In this document: piece after piece, positions 50,321 through 60,080 of the stretch
Layout: the number at the start of each line of letters is the position of its first letter
Numbering within the stretch: position 1 is the stretch's first letter
NCBI RefSeq assembly: GCF_001482195.1
Contig: NZ_KQ759763.1
Location: 1,089,321-1,153,320 of the forward strand
Length of the DNA: 64,000 nt
Direction of reading: 5' to 3'
Origin: Luteimonas abyssi
GTDB lineage: Bacteria; Pseudomonadota; Gammaproteobacteria; Xanthomonadales; Xanthomonadaceae
Notes under the pieces: generated by a model
What the model saw: only the letters and a program-made list of their open reading frames with translations
The model's database searches: none
What the model was told of the DNA's origin: nothing
Translations under genes and position numbers: made by a program

Positions 50321-51232
50321 ATGACATACCGCCTGTTCGACGTCGAGGTCGTTCGCCGCATTCAGCTGTCGCCGTCCATGGTCCGGCTGGTGTTCGCCGA
50401 TCCCGATGTGCGGCATATGGCGATCGGCGGTCCCGACCAGCGAATCAAGATTTTCTTCCCGTCGGCGGGACAGGCGACCCCGCAGCTGCCGCGCGACGTG
50501 AACTGGTACGCCGGCTACCGCGCCCTGCCGCCGACGACGCGCCCGCCGATGCGCAGTTACACGATCCGGCGGCTGGATGCCACGGTCGCGGAAGTCGAGG
50601 TGGACTTCGTGCTGCATGGCGACGGTGGTCCGGCCTCGCGCTGGGCGATCCGGGCCAGGCCGGGCGATCGCACCGTCCTGTCCGCACCCGATGGCCGCGA
50701 CGGGGCGATCGTCAGCGGCTTCGAGTGGCGTCCGCCCGCCGGTACGCGTCGCCTGCTGCTGGTTGGTGACGAGACCGCCGTGCCGGCGATGGCGGCGATT
50801 CTCGAGCATCTGGCCGACACAGGCTGTGGGGCGACCATCGACGTGGTGCTGGAAGTCGCCGGCCGGGACGACATGCTGTCGCTGCGGGCGCCGCCGCAGG
50901 CGCGTATCGACTGGCGTGCGCGCGACGGCGCGGCGCACGGCCGATGTCTGCTGGATGCGCTCGCCGGCGGCGCCGGGCCGCCGGGCTCAGCTGGCCCGGT
51001 CGTCGCGCGGCCTGCGCACATACCTTCGGGCGACGCGGAGATCGACATCGATCGCGCCATCCTCTGGGAGACCGACAGCGCGGCGGAGGCGGGCGGCGGG
51101 CTGTATGTCTGGATGGCCGGCGAGGCGGGCGCGGTGGTCGCGTTGCGGCGTCATCTGGTCGGTGTGCGCGGCATCGACCGGCGTGCGATCGCGTGCATGG
51201 GCTACTGGCGCCTGGGGCGCAGCCTGGATTGA
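50321..51232 (+). CDS. Siderophore-interacting protein (ferric-siderophore reductase)
   Basis: A 303-residue flavin reductase of the SIP/ViuB type, which reduces ferric siderophores in the cytoplasm to release iron. The FAD-binding part has RRIQLSPSMVRLVFADPDV and PPMRSYTIRRLDATVAEVEVDFVLHG, and GPASRWAIRARPGD is a family signature. The NAD(P)H part has RLLLVGDETAVPAMAAILEHL and the C-terminal YVWMAGEAGAVVALRRHLV...CMGYWRLG. It is probably regulated by iron, but I did not find a Fur box in the 230 bases between the gcvP promoter and this gene. Confidence 0.9.
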   Translation: MTYRLFDVEVVRRIQLSPSMVRLVFADPDVRHMAIGGPDQRIKIFFPSAGQATPQLPRDVNWYAGYRALPPTTRPPMRSYTIRRLDATVAEVEVDFVLHGDGGPASRWAIRARPGDRTVLSAPDGRDGAIVSGFEWRPPAGTRRLLLVGDETAVPAMAAILEHLADTGCGATIDVVLEVAGRDDMLSLRAPPQARIDWRARDGAAHGRCLLDALAGGAGPPGSAGPVVARPAHIPSGDAEIDIDRAILWETDSAAEAGGGLYVWMAGEAGAVVALRRHLVGVRGIDRRAIACMGYWRLGRSLD

Positions 51233-51284
51233 TCCACCTGTTCCCGCACGCGTCCGCTGGCGCAGGGAGCCGTATCCTGTGGGC

Positions 51285-51359
51285 ATGAAACGTTCTTCGC
51301 CCCGCCTGACGAAGGCATTCGTGGATGCGGCGTGTCGCCGCGTCGGATCGCACGCGTGA
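51285..51359 (+). CDS. Possible 24-codon leader ORF
   Basis: ATG with GGGAG 14 bases upstream opens a short frame, MKRSSPRLTKAFVDAACRRVGSHA, which ends in TGA overlapping the GTG start of the transporter gene (GTGA). Size and coupling are what one expects of a leader peptide, but nothing else supports expression; it may simply be chance. Confidence 0.3.
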   Translation: MKRSSPRLTKAFVDAACRRVGSHA

Positions 51360-52600
51360 GTCCGGCCGTGTCCACCCGCCGCATCGCCCTGCTGCTGGCC
51401 GGGCTGGCGATGTTCGGCCCGTTCTCGATCGACACGATCTTCCCGGCGTTCGCGCAGATGGGCGAGCAGTTCGACGCCGACAAGCTGGCGATGCAGCAGA
51501 CCATCGCGGTGTATCTGATCGCCTACGCGCTGATGAGTATCGTCCACGGCCCGCTGTCGGACGTGCTGGGACGGCGACGGGTGATCCTGGTCGGGCTGTC
51601 GGTGTTCGCGCTGGCCTCGGTGGGTTGTGCGCTGGCCGGCGACCTGACCACGTTGCTGGTGTTCCGCGCACTGCAGGGGTTGTCGGCCGGCGTCGGCCTG
51701 ATCGTCGGGCGTGCGGTGATCCGCGACATGTTCGACGGCGACGACGCCCAGCGTTTGATGAGCCAGGTGTCGATGATCTTCAGCATCGCGCCCGCGATCG
51801 CGCCGATCATCGGCGGCTGGATCCTGGGCTGGCAGCGCTGGCCGATGATCTTCTGGTTCCTGGTGGTGTTCTCGCTGGCGTTGCTGTTCGCCACCTGGCG
51901 CTGGCTGCCCGAGACCCATCCGCGCGAGGCCCGCAGCAAGCTCGTACCCGCCTGCCTGTTGCGCGATTACGCGGCGATCCTGCTCAACCCGCGCTTCCAG
52001 CGCCTCGCGGCGGCCGGCGCGTTCAACTTCTCCGCGCTGTTCCTGTACATCGCCTCGGCGCCGGCCTTCGTCATGGACATCCTGCGGCTGGACGAGCGGC
52101 AGTTCGGCTGGTTCTTCGTGCCGATGATCAGCGGGATGATGCTGGGGTCGTGGGTGTCGGGCCGCGCCGCGGGCCGGATCAGCGGCGCGCGGCTGGTCGA
52201 CATCGGCTTCGTCTGCAGCGGTGCGGCGATCGTCGTCAACATCGCCTACAACCTGACGGTGAGCCAGCCGCAGTTGCCGTGGGCGGTGCTGCCGATGACG
52301 CTCAACGCCTTCGGTATCGCGCTGGTGTTTCCGATCCTGACCCTGGCCATTCTCGATATGTACCCGCGCCAGCGTGGAGCAGCCTCGTCGATGCAGGCCT
52401 CCACCAGCCTGATCCTCAACGCTGCGGTGGCCGGCCTGCTGTCGCCGATGCTGAGCCATTCGGCGCTGTGGCTGGCGGTGGGTGGCGCGGTGTTCCTGGC
52501 GATCGGCTGGAGCTTCTGGCGCTGGGAGCGGCGACGCGACCGCACGCCGCCTCGGCCGTCGCCGGGCCCGCCGCCGATCGAGCCGAGCGAGCCGCTGTAG
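51356..52600 (+). CDS. Bcr/CflA-family MFS multidrug transporter
   Basis: A 414-residue, twelve-helix major facilitator. The first helix reads IALLLAGLAMFGPFSIDTIFPAFAQM, and the loop motif GPLSDVLGRRRVILVGL is the conserved MFS motif A in the Bcr form. IAPAIAPIIGGWILGWQRWPMIFWFL is the fifth-helix antiporter region. Export of chloramphenicol, bicyclomycin or siderophore-like compounds is typical. GTG at 51356 is used; GTG at 51332 or 51368 is possible. The siderophore reductase lies upstream in the same direction. Confidence 0.87.
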   Translation: MSPAVSTRRIALLLAGLAMFGPFSIDTIFPAFAQMGEQFDADKLAMQQTIAVYLIAYALMSIVHGPLSDVLGRRRVILVGLSVFALASVGCALAGDLTTLLVFRALQGLSAGVGLIVGRAVIRDMFDGDDAQRLMSQVSMIFSIAPAIAPIIGGWILGWQRWPMIFWFLVVFSLALLFATWRWLPETHPREARSKLVPACLLRDYAAILLNPRFQRLAAAGAFNFSALFLYIASAPAFVMDILRLDERQFGWFFVPMISGMMLGSWVSGRAAGRISGARLVDIGFVCSGAAIVVNIAYNLTVSQPQLPWAVLPMTLNAFGIALVFPILTLAILDMYPRQRGAASSMQASTSLILNAAVAGLLSPMLSHSALWLAVGGAVFLAIGWSFWRWERRRDRTPPRPSPGPPPIEPSEPL

Positions 52601-52620
52601 GAGGCATGTGGGGTGGAACC

Positions 52621-52644
52621 CCTTCTCTCATCAGCGGGAGAAGG
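52621..52644. repeat. Degenerate palindromic repeat between convergent genes
   Basis: CCTTCTC...GAGAAGG around a changed centre (tcatcagcgg), followed by a ggcatgtcggg linker like that of the other copies. It occupies the 66-base gap between the transporter stop and the M2 peptidase stop and is the only hairpin available there to end both transcripts. Confidence 0.65.
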
Positions 52645-52666
52645 GGGGCGGTCATGGCATGTCGGG

Positions 52667-54622
52667 TCAGTGCAGACCCGCGCCCCCCGGGCCGCCGGCC
52701 GTACTGCTCCAGCCGCAGCTCTGGCCTTCGTTCTGGGCCTTGAGCCAGTCCTGCAGCGGCGCGAAGTATTCCAGCAATGCCTCGCCGTCCATGCGGTCGC
52801 TGCCGGTCATCTCCTGCAGGGTGGCCTGCCAGGGCTGGCTGGCACCCTGGCCGAGCATGGTCCAGAGTTTCTCGCCGGCGGCCTCGCTGCCGTAGAAGCT
52901 GCAGTCGTACAGCGGACCGTCGTGGCCGGCGGCGTCGCACAGGGCCTTGTAGAACTGGAACTGCAGGATGTGGGCGAGGAAGTAGCGGGTGTACGGCGTG
53001 TTGCCCGGCACGTGGTACTTGGCACCTGCGTCGAAGAACTCCTCGCCACGAGGGGCGACCGGGGCCACGCCCTGGTAGCGCGCCTTCAGAGCCCACCAGG
53101 CGGCGTTGTAGTTGTCCTCGGTGATCGAACCGTCGAACACGCCCCAGCGCCAGCGGTCGATCATCAGCCCGAACGGCAGGAAGGCCACCTTCGCCAGCGC
53201 CATGCGCATCTGCGAGTTGATCAGTGCGGCCTGGCTCTGCTGCGGGGTGTCGACGAGATCGATCGAGGCGAGATAGCCCGGCGTCATCGCCAGCACGATG
53301 GTGTCGCCGATGGCTTCGTGGAAACCGTCGTGCGCGCCCTCCTGGAACAGCGGCGGCTGGTGCTGCTGGGCCAGGTAGTAATAGATGTGCCCGAGTTCGT
53401 GGTAGATGGTGGTGAAATCTTCCTCGTTGGGACGGATGCACATCTTGATGCGCACGTCGTCGTCGAGATCCATCGACCACGCGCTGGCGTGGCAGACCAC
53501 GTCGCGGTCGCGCGGCTTGATCAACTGGCTGTTCTGCCAGAAGGCGTCCGGCAGCTGCGGCAGGCCGAGCGAGGTGTAGAAGTCCTCGGCACGGCGGGTC
53601 ATGTTGGTGGCCGTGGCCAGATGCGCGGTGCGTTCCTCTTCGGCCAGCGCGGGCGGCTCGGGCAGGGTGTTCAGTGCGGCGAGGCGGCGCTCGTAGGCGA
53701 GGCGGTACTGGCGCTGCAGCGCGGCGCCCACGTCGAGGCTGCCGGCGTTGGTGTACGGGGCCAGGATGTCCCAGAGATTGCTCCAGTCCTGTTGCCACAT
53801 GTTGCCCATCAGGTGGGCCGGCAACAGGCCGTCCACCGAGCCCTGGCCGGGATAGCGCGCTTCCAGGCGCGCGCGCGCGTAGCAATGCAACTGGTCGTAC
53901 AGCGGCTTGACCTGAGTCCACAGGCGATCGGTTTCGGCCGACAGCTCGACCGGCGACATGTCGTACCCGGAGCGCCACATCTCGCCGGCATCGGCGAAGC
54001 CCATGTCGCGGGCGCCTTCGTTCACCAGCGACACGAAGCGGGTGTAGTCCTGGCGCATCGGCTGGGCGATGCCGTGCCAGCCCTGCCAGGCGTCGAGCTG
54101 GACGTCGTAATCGCGCTCGCTGCGCAGCACGTCCTCGAGCTCGCCGAGCTGGCGGCAGCGGCGCCGGTCGCCTTCGCCGTCGCAGTAGCTGCCGGCGCCG
54201 TACAGGCCCTCCAGGCGGGTGGCGATGCGGGTCAGCTCGGAGAGCTTTTCGGTGTCCTGCGGAGCCGGCATCGCGGTCTTGAGCTTGAGCAGGTGCAGGC
54301 CGCGCGCGCTATCGGCCGACATCCGCTGGCCCTCGTGGCGACGCGACTGCTCGATCCAGCCGTTGAGCTTGGTCAGCCAGCGCTCGCTGCCGCGTGCGGC
54401 CAGCAGTTGGCTGTCGTCGTTGATGTAGGTGGACGACAGCCACTGCGCTGCGGTGGTTTCCGGATACAGCGCCCGGTACTCGGTATTGACCCGCTCGATG
54501 AACTGGTCGGCGGTTTCGTTCTTCGGAACCTCCGGCGCGGCGGCCGGTCCGGCATCGCGCTGGCAGGCGGACAGCGCCAGGCAGGCGCCGGCGAGTAGGG
54601 TCAAGGGCAGGCGATACGTCAC
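52667..54622 (-). CDS. M2-family peptidyl-dipeptidase (ACE-like), lipoprotein
   Basis: A 651-residue bacterial homologue of angiotensin-converting enzyme, related to the Xanthomonas enzyme. The zinc motif is HELGH in [18 protein letters not shown], and the third ligand Glu is in [10 protein letters not shown]. The N-terminus [20 protein letters not shown] is a lipoprotein signal with lipobox LSAC. It starts with GTG at 54622. It trims dipeptides from peptide C-termini in the periplasm. With Dcp at 2092-4245 the window encodes two unrelated peptidyl-dipeptidases of similar activity. Confidence 0.92.
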   Translation of the reverse strand: MTYRLPLTLLAGACLALSACQRDAGPAAAPEVPKNETADQFIERVNTEYRALYPETTAAQWLSSTYINDDSQLLAARGSERWLTKLNGWIEQSRRHEGQRMSADSARGLHLLKLKTAMPAPQDTEKLSELTRIATRLEGLYGAGSYCDGEGDRRRCRQLGELEDVLRSERDYDVQLDAWQGWHGIAQPMRQDYTRFVSLVNEGARDMGFADAGEMWRSGYDMSPVELSAETDRLWTQVKPLYDQLHCYARARLEARYPGQGSVDGLLPAHLMGNMWQQDWSNLWDILAPYTNAGSLDVGAALQRQYRLAYERRLAALNTLPEPPALAEEERTAHLATATNMTRRAEDFYTSLGLPQLPDAFWQNSQLIKPRDRDVVCHASAWSMDLDDDVRIKMCIRPNEEDFTTIYHELGHIYYYLAQQHQPPLFQEGAHDGFHEAIGDTIVLAMTPGYLASIDLVDTPQQSQAALINSQMRMALAKVAFLPFGLMIDRWRWGVFDGSITEDNYNAAWWALKARYQGVAPVAPRGEEFFDAGAKYHVPGNTPYTRYFLAHILQFQFYKALCDAAGHDGPLYDCSFYGSEAAGEKLWTMLGQGASQPWQATLQEMTGSDRMDGEALLEYFAPLQDWLKAQNEGQSCGWSSTAGGPGGAGLH

Positions 54623-54655
54623 GGCGTGCTCGGGAAAAGCTGGAAGACCGGCAGG

Positions 54656-55387
54656 CTAGTGGGGGGGCTGCGTGCCCGCAAGTGGCGCATGGGCCAGGAT
54701 GCGCTGGCGCAGGCGTTCCGCACGGCGGGCGATCTTGCGTCGCATCAAACGACGCGACCAGCGCGATACCGGAATCGGCTCTTTGCCGCCCAGCACCGAT
54801 TTCACGTCAACGCAGACCAGTTCGGGCAGGCCGTCGCGCTCCACCACCACGAGATTGCCGCTGTTGAGATCGAACAGCGGCAGGGCGTGCCGCTGCAGCC
54901 ACGCCTCGAAGCGGGTGACCGCGGCGCACAGAGCAGGCGCGTCGTAGCGACCGCGAGCCGGGCCGAACAGCAGGGCGTACAGACTCGGCGCGGCGCCGGA
55001 GCCTTCGTTGGACGGGACGAGCCGGCACCGCAGCGCCGGGCCGTTGGCCGTGGACGCGATGCCGAGACAGCGGGCCACGCGCAGATCGAGCGCATCGCCC
55101 TGACGCGCGTGCAGCCAGCGCCAGGCCTGCCATTCCAGGGCATTGGCATCTCGACCGGGTCCGTGCACCTGCCACCAGGCGCGCAGACGGTGACGCAGCG
55201 CGCGTGGCCGCTGCGGATCCGGCGCCTGGAGGTACTTCAGGCAATGCCCGGGCATGTCCGGATCGAGCACACAGACGCGATTGGCGCCCGCAGCGACGAC
55301 GGGCATGCCTTGCCAGAGGCGTCCATCGGCGGAAAACGCCGATCCGGACGCGTCGGCCTGCGGTGGAAGCGCGGGTGCCAGCGGCAT
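54656..55387 (-). CDS. YrbL-like protein (kinase-fold family)
   Basis: A 243-residue soluble protein resembling YrbL, a PhoP-regulated protein of the kinase-like fold with unknown biochemistry. Visible features are VVAAGANRVCVLDPDMPGHCLKYLQ, corresponding to the GxxRxxYxHPxxPxxCIK opening, and LPLFDLNSGNLVVVERDGLPELVCVDVKSVLGGKEPIP, corresponding to the catalytic-loop region (D-x-N) and a metal-binding segment. The ATG at 55387 is chosen because the upstream frame reads as shadow of the neighbouring gene. It lies 13 bp below the HExxH protein in the same direction. Confidence 0.7.
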   Translation of the reverse strand: MPLAPALPPQADASGSAFSADGRLWQGMPVVAAGANRVCVLDPDMPGHCLKYLQAPDPQRPRALRHRLRAWWQVHGPGRDANALEWQAWRWLHARQGDALDLRVARCLGIASTANGPALRCRLVPSNEGSGAAPSLYALLFGPARGRYDAPALCAAVTRFEAWLQRHALPLFDLNSGNLVVVERDGLPELVCVDVKSVLGGKEPIPVSRWSRRLMRRKIARRAERLRQRILAHAPLAGTQPPH

Positions 55388-55400
55388 GGCGTGCGACCGG

Positions 55401-55958
55401 TCAGCCCGGCAACAGACCACGCGCGGCGAGCCAGGTCCGCGCATCGTCGGCATCCTGTTCGAACCACGCCCGGGTGGAGCCCAGCCGGAAGCTGTAGCCC
55501 CAGGCATCCATGTCCGCCATCAACCGCGCCCGGCCCACGCCGGGGAGGGCATCGGCGAGCAGGATCTGCAGATAGCAGGTCGCGTCCTCCTCCTCGACCG
55601 AGTCGGTGGCGTCGGTGTGCACGGCCGCGCGTCGTTCGGGCGGCAGCACGAGCAGGTGACAGGCCTCGTGCAGCATCGAATGCACCGGGGTGTCGTCGCG
55701 GACATAGACGTTCGGGCCGATCAGACCGGCTTCCGGTTCACCCCAGAAGCTGCCGGGGATCGGCGCGTCGGCCTCGACACGGTGCAAAGCCAGGCCGTGA
55801 CGGGCGAGCAGCGCGGCGGCCACGCCGGGCGTCAGGTCGCCTACGCGCAACACCGATCCCTCGGCATGGCGGCCGTGCGGTGGATGCTGGGCGCCGGCGG
55901 AGCCGGCGACGTCGGCCCCGACATGGGCGAGAGCGGAAACGGGCGTCGTTTCGGACAT
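55401..55958 (-). CDS. Unrecognised protein with HExxH-like motif
   Basis: A 185-residue soluble protein of unknown function. PVHSMLHEACHLLVLPPERRAA contains HEACH, an HExxH zinc-peptidase signature. A following DSVEEEDATCYLQILLAD supplies a Glu/Asp-rich helix that could give the third ligand. No signal peptide or membrane helix is visible. It precedes the yrbL-like gene and follows minE in the same direction, with 68 bp after its own start before the minE stop. A metallopeptidase function is inference. Confidence 0.65.
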   Translation of the reverse strand: MSETTPVSALAHVGADVAGSAGAQHPPHGRHAEGSVLRVGDLTPGVAAALLARHGLALHRVEADAPIPGSFWGEPEAGLIGPNVYVRDDTPVHSMLHEACHLLVLPPERRAAVHTDATDSVEEEDATCYLQILLADALPGVGRARLMADMDAWGYSFRLGSTRAWFEQDADDARTWLAARGLLPG

Positions 55959-56026
55959 GCGGGGCGTCCGCGGGTGCCGGCAGTGGAGGGGAGACGCCAG
56001 GCGGCTCGGGGCCGGCCCGGCGGATG

Positions 56027-56290
56027 TCAGCTCGCGTCCTGGCGCCCTTCGGGCAGGGCGACGGAGATGTCGAGGACGTCATGATCGCCGTCCTTGGCCA
56101 GGTCCACCTTCACCGCTTCCGCGTCGATGCTCACGTACTTGCGGATGACTTCCAGCAGTTCGCGCTGCAGCAGCGGCAGGTAGTCCGGCGCATCGCGGCC
56201 GGTACGCTCCTGCGCGACGATGATGCGCAGGCGTTCCTTGGCGATGTTGGCGGTGTTTTTCTTGGCTTTCAGGAAGTCGAACATCCCCAT
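56027..56290 (-). CDS. minE: Cell division topological factor MinE
   Basis: An 87-residue protein that stimulates MinD ATPase and confines MinCD to the cell poles. The N-terminal anti-MinCD region reads [29 protein letters not shown], with the usual following helix. The C-terminal topological-specificity part is [25 protein letters not shown]. It starts two bases after the minD stop, with a GAGG ribosome site inside the end of minD. It is the last cistron of GNAT-minC-minD-minE. Confidence 0.96.
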   Translation of the reverse strand: MGMFDFLKAKKNTANIAKERLRIIVAQERTGRDAPDYLPLLQRELLEVIRKYVSIDAEAVKVDLAKDGDHDVLDISVALPEGRQDAS

Positions 56291-56292
56291 CG

Positions 56293-57102
56293 TCAACCTC
56301 CGAACAGCTTGCTGAAGAAGCCTTTCTTCTCCGCTTGGGTGAAGCGCATCGGGCGGTCTTCGCCCAGCAGGCGCGCCACCGCGTCGTCGTAAGCCTGGCC
56401 GGCATTGGACTCCATGTCGAGGATCACCGGCTCGCCCTTGTTGGAGGCGTTGAGCACGTCGGGCGATTCGGGAATCACGCCGATCGTCTTCAGGCCGAGC
56501 ACTTCCTCGACATCGGTGATCGACAGCATCTCGCCGGTCTCGACCCGGCTGGGGCTGTAGCGGGTGAGCAGCAGATGCTCGCCGACGCGCTCGCCGTTCT
56601 CGGCACGGCGGGTCTTGGACTGGAGCAGGCCGATGATGCGGTCGGAGTCGCGCACCGAGGACACCTCGGGATTGACCACCACCACGGCCTTGTCGGCGAA
56701 GTACATCGCCAGGAACGCGCCTTTCTCGATGCCCGCCGGGGAATCGCACACGATGTGCTCGAAGCCTTCGTCGGCGAGTTCCTTGAGCACGCGCTCCACG
56801 CCTTCCTTGGTCAGCGCGTCCTTGTCGCGCGTCTGCGAGGCGGCCAGCACGTACAGGGTGTCGAAGCGCTTGTCCTTGATCAGGGCCTGCTTGAGCGAGG
56901 CTTCACCGTTGACGACATTGACGAAGTCGTACACCACGCGGCGCTCGCAGCCCATGATCAGGTCGAGGTTGCGCAGGCCCACGTCGAAGTCGATCACCGC
57001 GACCTTCTTGCCGCGCCGGGCGAGTCCGCTGGCGAGGCTGGCGCTGGTGGTGGTCTTGCCGACACCGCCCTTGCCCGAGGTGACTACGATGATTTCGGCC
57101 AA
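56293..57102 (-). CDS. minD: Septum site-determining ATPase MinD
   Basis: A 269-residue ParA-type ATPase that carries MinC to the membrane. The deviant Walker A is [17 protein letters not shown], Walker A' is [16 protein letters not shown], and [19 protein letters not shown] is the Walker B region. The C-terminal amphipathic helix reads [18 protein letters not shown] and is the membrane-targeting sequence. The full length is normal. A 153-bp gap separates it from minC, longer than elsewhere in this operon. Confidence 0.97.
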   Translation of the reverse strand: MAEIIVVTSGKGGVGKTTTSASLASGLARRGKKVAVIDFDVGLRNLDLIMGCERRVVYDFVNVVNGEASLKQALIKDKRFDTLYVLAASQTRDKDALTKEGVERVLKELADEGFEHIVCDSPAGIEKGAFLAMYFADKAVVVVNPEVSSVRDSDRIIGLLQSKTRRAENGERVGEHLLLTRYSPSRVETGEMLSITDVEEVLGLKTIGVIPESPDVLNASNKGEPVILDMESNAGQAYDDAVARLLGEDRPMRFTQAEKKGFFSKLFGG

Positions 57103-57255
57103 TGTCGTTCTCCTGGAAGACCGCGCCGGCGGGGCGCGGCTTGAAATGGGGGATGGTTCACGGGGGATGGAGCGGGGCGGCGCCGGCAGGCGGCCGCGGC
57201 AGGCGCTAGCGTAAACGCTGGCGGGCGGCCCGGAAACCGGGCTGTCGCATTCGGG

Positions 57256-58038
57256 TCAGTCCAGGGCGGCGATCCGCAACTCCTCGCCTTCGAGCCAGAC
57301 CTGGACGGCCTTGCCGTGGAGCTCCTTCGGAATCTCCTCCAGCACCTTGTAGTGGCCGGCCACGGCGACCAGTTCGGCCTGGAAGTCGCGGCAGAAGATC
57401 CGGGCCTTGGCATTGCCCTGTGCGCCGGCCAGCGCGCGGCCGCGCAGCGGGCCGTAGATGTGGATGGAGCCGTCGGCGATCACCTCGGCACCCGCGCCGA
57501 CCGCGCCGAGGACGGTCAGGTCGCGGTTGTCGGCGTAGATCTGCTGGCCGGAGCGGACCGGCACCGCCTGGATGCGGCCAGGTTCGCCGGTCGCGGGGGC
57601 GGCGGGCGCGGCCGCAGGCGGCGGCGCTTCGGGCTCGGCCGCACGCGGGGGCGGCGGCTCGTCGGCCGGTGGCGCCTCCGTGGCGCCTTCCGGGCGCTCG
57701 TACTGGGCGCGGAACTTCGCCAGCAGCGGCAGGCCGAGCGCTTCGGCCAAGCGCGCATTGTCCTGGTTGCCCCAGGCCAGTGCGACCGGCAGGGCACCGG
57801 CCTCGCGCAGCGCCGCGAGCAGCCGTTGCGCGTCTTCGACGGGCGGCGTGGCCGGCAGCGCGCCGAAGTCGATCACCACCGCCGCACGGGCGAACAGGTT
57901 GGGGGCGCGGGTGATGCGGTCGCGCATTTCCGCGGCCAGGCGCTGGGGATCGAGCCGGCGCACGCGCAGGTTGGCGATGCCGACCTGGCCGAACTTCAGC
58001 TCGCCGGCCGGTTCGAAATCGAGGGCGTTCGCGGCCAT
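57256..58038 (-). CDS. minC: Septum site-determining protein MinC
   Basis: A 260-residue inhibitor of FtsZ assembly. The N-terminal FtsZ-binding domain spans about residues 1-110 ([25 protein letters not shown]...). A long Pro/Ala/Glu linker follows (about 115-150). The C-terminal beta-helix reads [44 protein letters not shown] and binds MinD. The start is two bases after the stop of the acetyltransferase gene, so the two are coupled. Confidence 0.95.
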   Translation of the reverse strand: MAANALDFEPAGELKFGQVGIANLRVRRLDPQRLAAEMRDRITRAPNLFARAAVVIDFGALPATPPVEDAQRLLAALREAGALPVALAWGNQDNARLAEALGLPLLAKFRAQYERPEGATEAPPADEPPPPRAAEPEAPPPAAAPAAPATGEPGRIQAVPVRSGQQIYADNRDLTVLGAVGAGAEVIADGSIHIYGPLRGRALAGAQGNAKARIFCRDFQAELVAVAGHYKVLEEIPKELHGKAVQVWLEGEELRIAALD

Positions 58039-58040
58039 GC

Positions 58041-58637
58041 TCAGACTCCGACCTGCTGCGGCGGCGCCTGCGGGCGCCGCGCGCGCGGCAGCCAGTCCAC
58101 GTCCGGCAGCGCGTCGCCGTAGCGCTCGTGCACCCAGGCGTAGCTGCACAAGGGCTTGATCAGCATCGAGGCGCGCACGTCGGAGGCGGGCATCACGTGC
58201 TGGCCGACTTCCTGAAAGCCGAAGCTGCCGTGGAACAGGCGCGCGGGATCGCTGTCGTGCTCGATGAAGACCTCGCAGGCGAGCGCCGGGTAGCGCAGTT
58301 CGGCATAACTCTGCACGTCGGCGTAGAACGCGCGCCCGACGCCGCCGCCGCGACGGCGGCTGGCGACCACGATACGGTCGATGTAGAAGAACGGGTCCTC
58401 GCTGTGCTGGAGGAACCATTGGAAATTGCTGCTGTCGTGCCCGCTGCGGGCACCGAAACCGACCAGGAAGCCGGCCAGGTTGCCGTCGCGCTCGGCGACG
58501 CGGAAGTACTCGGCGCTGTCGTGAAAGCGCCGCAGGCGGGCCGCGTCGAGCGGCAGGATCGAGAGGCCGGCAGCGTTGTTGAGGGCGAGGATGGAATCCA
58601 GCTCGTGCTCGCGCACGTCGCGGATGACGATCGACAT
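58041..58637 (-). CDS. GNAT-family N-acetyltransferase
   Basis: A 198-residue acetyltransferase. The acetyl-CoA site is [30 protein letters not shown], the classical R/Q-x-x-G-x-G/A motif. The surrounding beta-strands [19 protein letters not shown] and [26 protein letters not shown] complete the fold. The substrate is unknown. It is the first gene of the min operon, two bases before minC. The ATG at 58637 is supported by [23 protein letters not shown], a normal GNAT opening. Confidence 0.85.
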   Translation of the reverse strand: MSIVIRDVREHELDSILALNNAAGLSILPLDAARLRRFHDSAEYFRVAERDGNLAGFLVGFGARSGHDSSNFQWFLQHSEDPFFYIDRIVVASRRRGGGVGRAFYADVQSYAELRYPALACEVFIEHDSDPARLFHGSFGFQEVGQHVMPASDVRASMLIKPLCSYAWVHERYGDALPDVDWLPRARRPQAPPQQVGV

Positions 58638-58798
58638 TACAGGGCTTCCTCGGGATGCCGCCGGCAACGGGCCGCGGCGGTACACGGAACAGAAGCCCGA
58701 ATTATCGCACGAGCGCCCATGCCGGCGGGCGTCTCCCCGCCGCGCCATGACTTCCGGCAAGCTCGCCGCCTGCCGGCTTGGCCTAGCATCGCGCCTGG

Positions 58799-60034
58799 AT
58801 GATCCAGAATCTCAACCACAATCGCCTGCTGCGCTATGCCGGCCTGTTCACCTGGGTGGTCATCGGCCTGCCGTTGCTGGTGCTCACGATCTCGCATGCC
58901 GATCTGGCGGTGCCCGATCCCGAGGAGAGCGTGCTGTTCGGCAGCGCGCTGCGCGCATGGCTGGCGTGGGGCGCGTTCGGGTTCTGCTACGCCTGGCTCA
59001 CCCGCGGCCTCGGCGAGCGCCGGATCGGTGCGCTCGATCACATGCTTGTGGTGTTGCTGACCGGCAGCGCGATCGCGATCAGCTATTACAGCCAGAGCGG
59101 CCTGGGCAGCATCCTGTTGATGGTGGTGGCCTGCGTGCTGCCGTGGCTGATGCCGGTATGGCTCGGCATCGTGCTGCTGGTGGTGTGCGAGTTCGTGATC
59201 GTGCCGGTCTACATGCGCGGCCTGCAGTTCTCCTGGCTGGAAGCGGTCCTGCAAGCCAGCTTGTACGTGGGTTTCACCGGTTTCGCCTTCGTGACCGGCA
59301 TGGTCGCCCGTCAGCAGGCGCAATCGCGCGACGAGCAGCGGCGGCTGAATTCGGAACTGCGCGCCACCCGCGCCCTGCTCGCCGAGAGCGTGCGGGTCAA
59401 TGAGCGCACCCGCATCTCCCGCGAGCTGCATGATCTGCTGGGCCACCACCTGACCGCGCTGAGCCTGAATCTGGAAGTCGCCAACCACCTGACCGACGGC
59501 GTCGCCCAGGAGCACGTGCACCAGGCTCATACGCTGGCCAAACTGCTGCTCAGCGACGTGCGCGAGGCGGTCAGCCGTCTGCGCGACGACGACGCCATCG
59601 ATCTCGGCGCCACCTTGCGGCCGCTGGCCGAGAATGTGCCGACGCTGCGCATCGAGATGGACATGCCCGAGCCGTTCCTGCTCGACGATCCCGAGCGCGC
59701 CCACGTGCTGCTGCGCTGTACGCAGGAGATCGTCACCAACGCGGTCCGTCACGCCCAGGCCGAGCACCTGTGGTTGCGCTACAGTCTGGCCGACGACGAT
59801 GTGCGCCTGGACGCGCGCGACGACGGGCGGGGGGCGGAAATCACGACGATCGGCAACGGGTTGCGCGGCATGCGCGAACGGCTGGCGGCCTACGGTGGGA
59901 CGGCGGAGATCGAAACCTCGACCGGGCGCGGTTTTCATCTGCGCCTGCGCCTGCCGCTGTCGGCACCGGCCGAACGCGTCGCCCGCGCGGCGCAGGGCGC
60001 CCGGGTCGTCCCGCGCGCGGGCGCGCAGTCATGA
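58799..60034 (+). CDS. NarL/DesK-type sensor histidine kinase
   Basis: A 411-residue membrane kinase. Five or six hydrophobic segments fill about residues 12-175, so the sensor is membrane-embedded. The dimerisation box is NERTRISRELHDLLGHHLTALSLNLEVA (HisKA_3), with the phospho-acceptor His in ELHD. The ATPase domain has EIVTNAVRHAQAEHLWLRY, DARDDGRGA and NGLRGMRERLAAYGG. It is followed at 60081 by its cognate NarL-type regulator. The signal is unknown; DesK relatives sense membrane state. Confidence 0.92.
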   Translation: MIQNLNHNRLLRYAGLFTWVVIGLPLLVLTISHADLAVPDPEESVLFGSALRAWLAWGAFGFCYAWLTRGLGERRIGALDHMLVVLLTGSAIAISYYSQSGLGSILLMVVACVLPWLMPVWLGIVLLVVCEFVIVPVYMRGLQFSWLEAVLQASLYVGFTGFAFVTGMVARQQAQSRDEQRRLNSELRATRALLAESVRVNERTRISRELHDLLGHHLTALSLNLEVANHLTDGVAQEHVHQAHTLAKLLLSDVREAVSRLRDDDAIDLGATLRPLAENVPTLRIEMDMPEPFLLDDPERAHVLLRCTQEIVTNAVRHAQAEHLWLRYSLADDDVRLDARDDGRGAEITTIGNGLRGMRERLAAYGGTAEIETSTGRGFHLRLRLPLSAPAERVARAAQGARVVPRAGAQS

Positions 60035-60080
60035 CAACAGGCGTCGCCGACCGGGGCGTCGCCGCAGTGAGGAGAACCGC

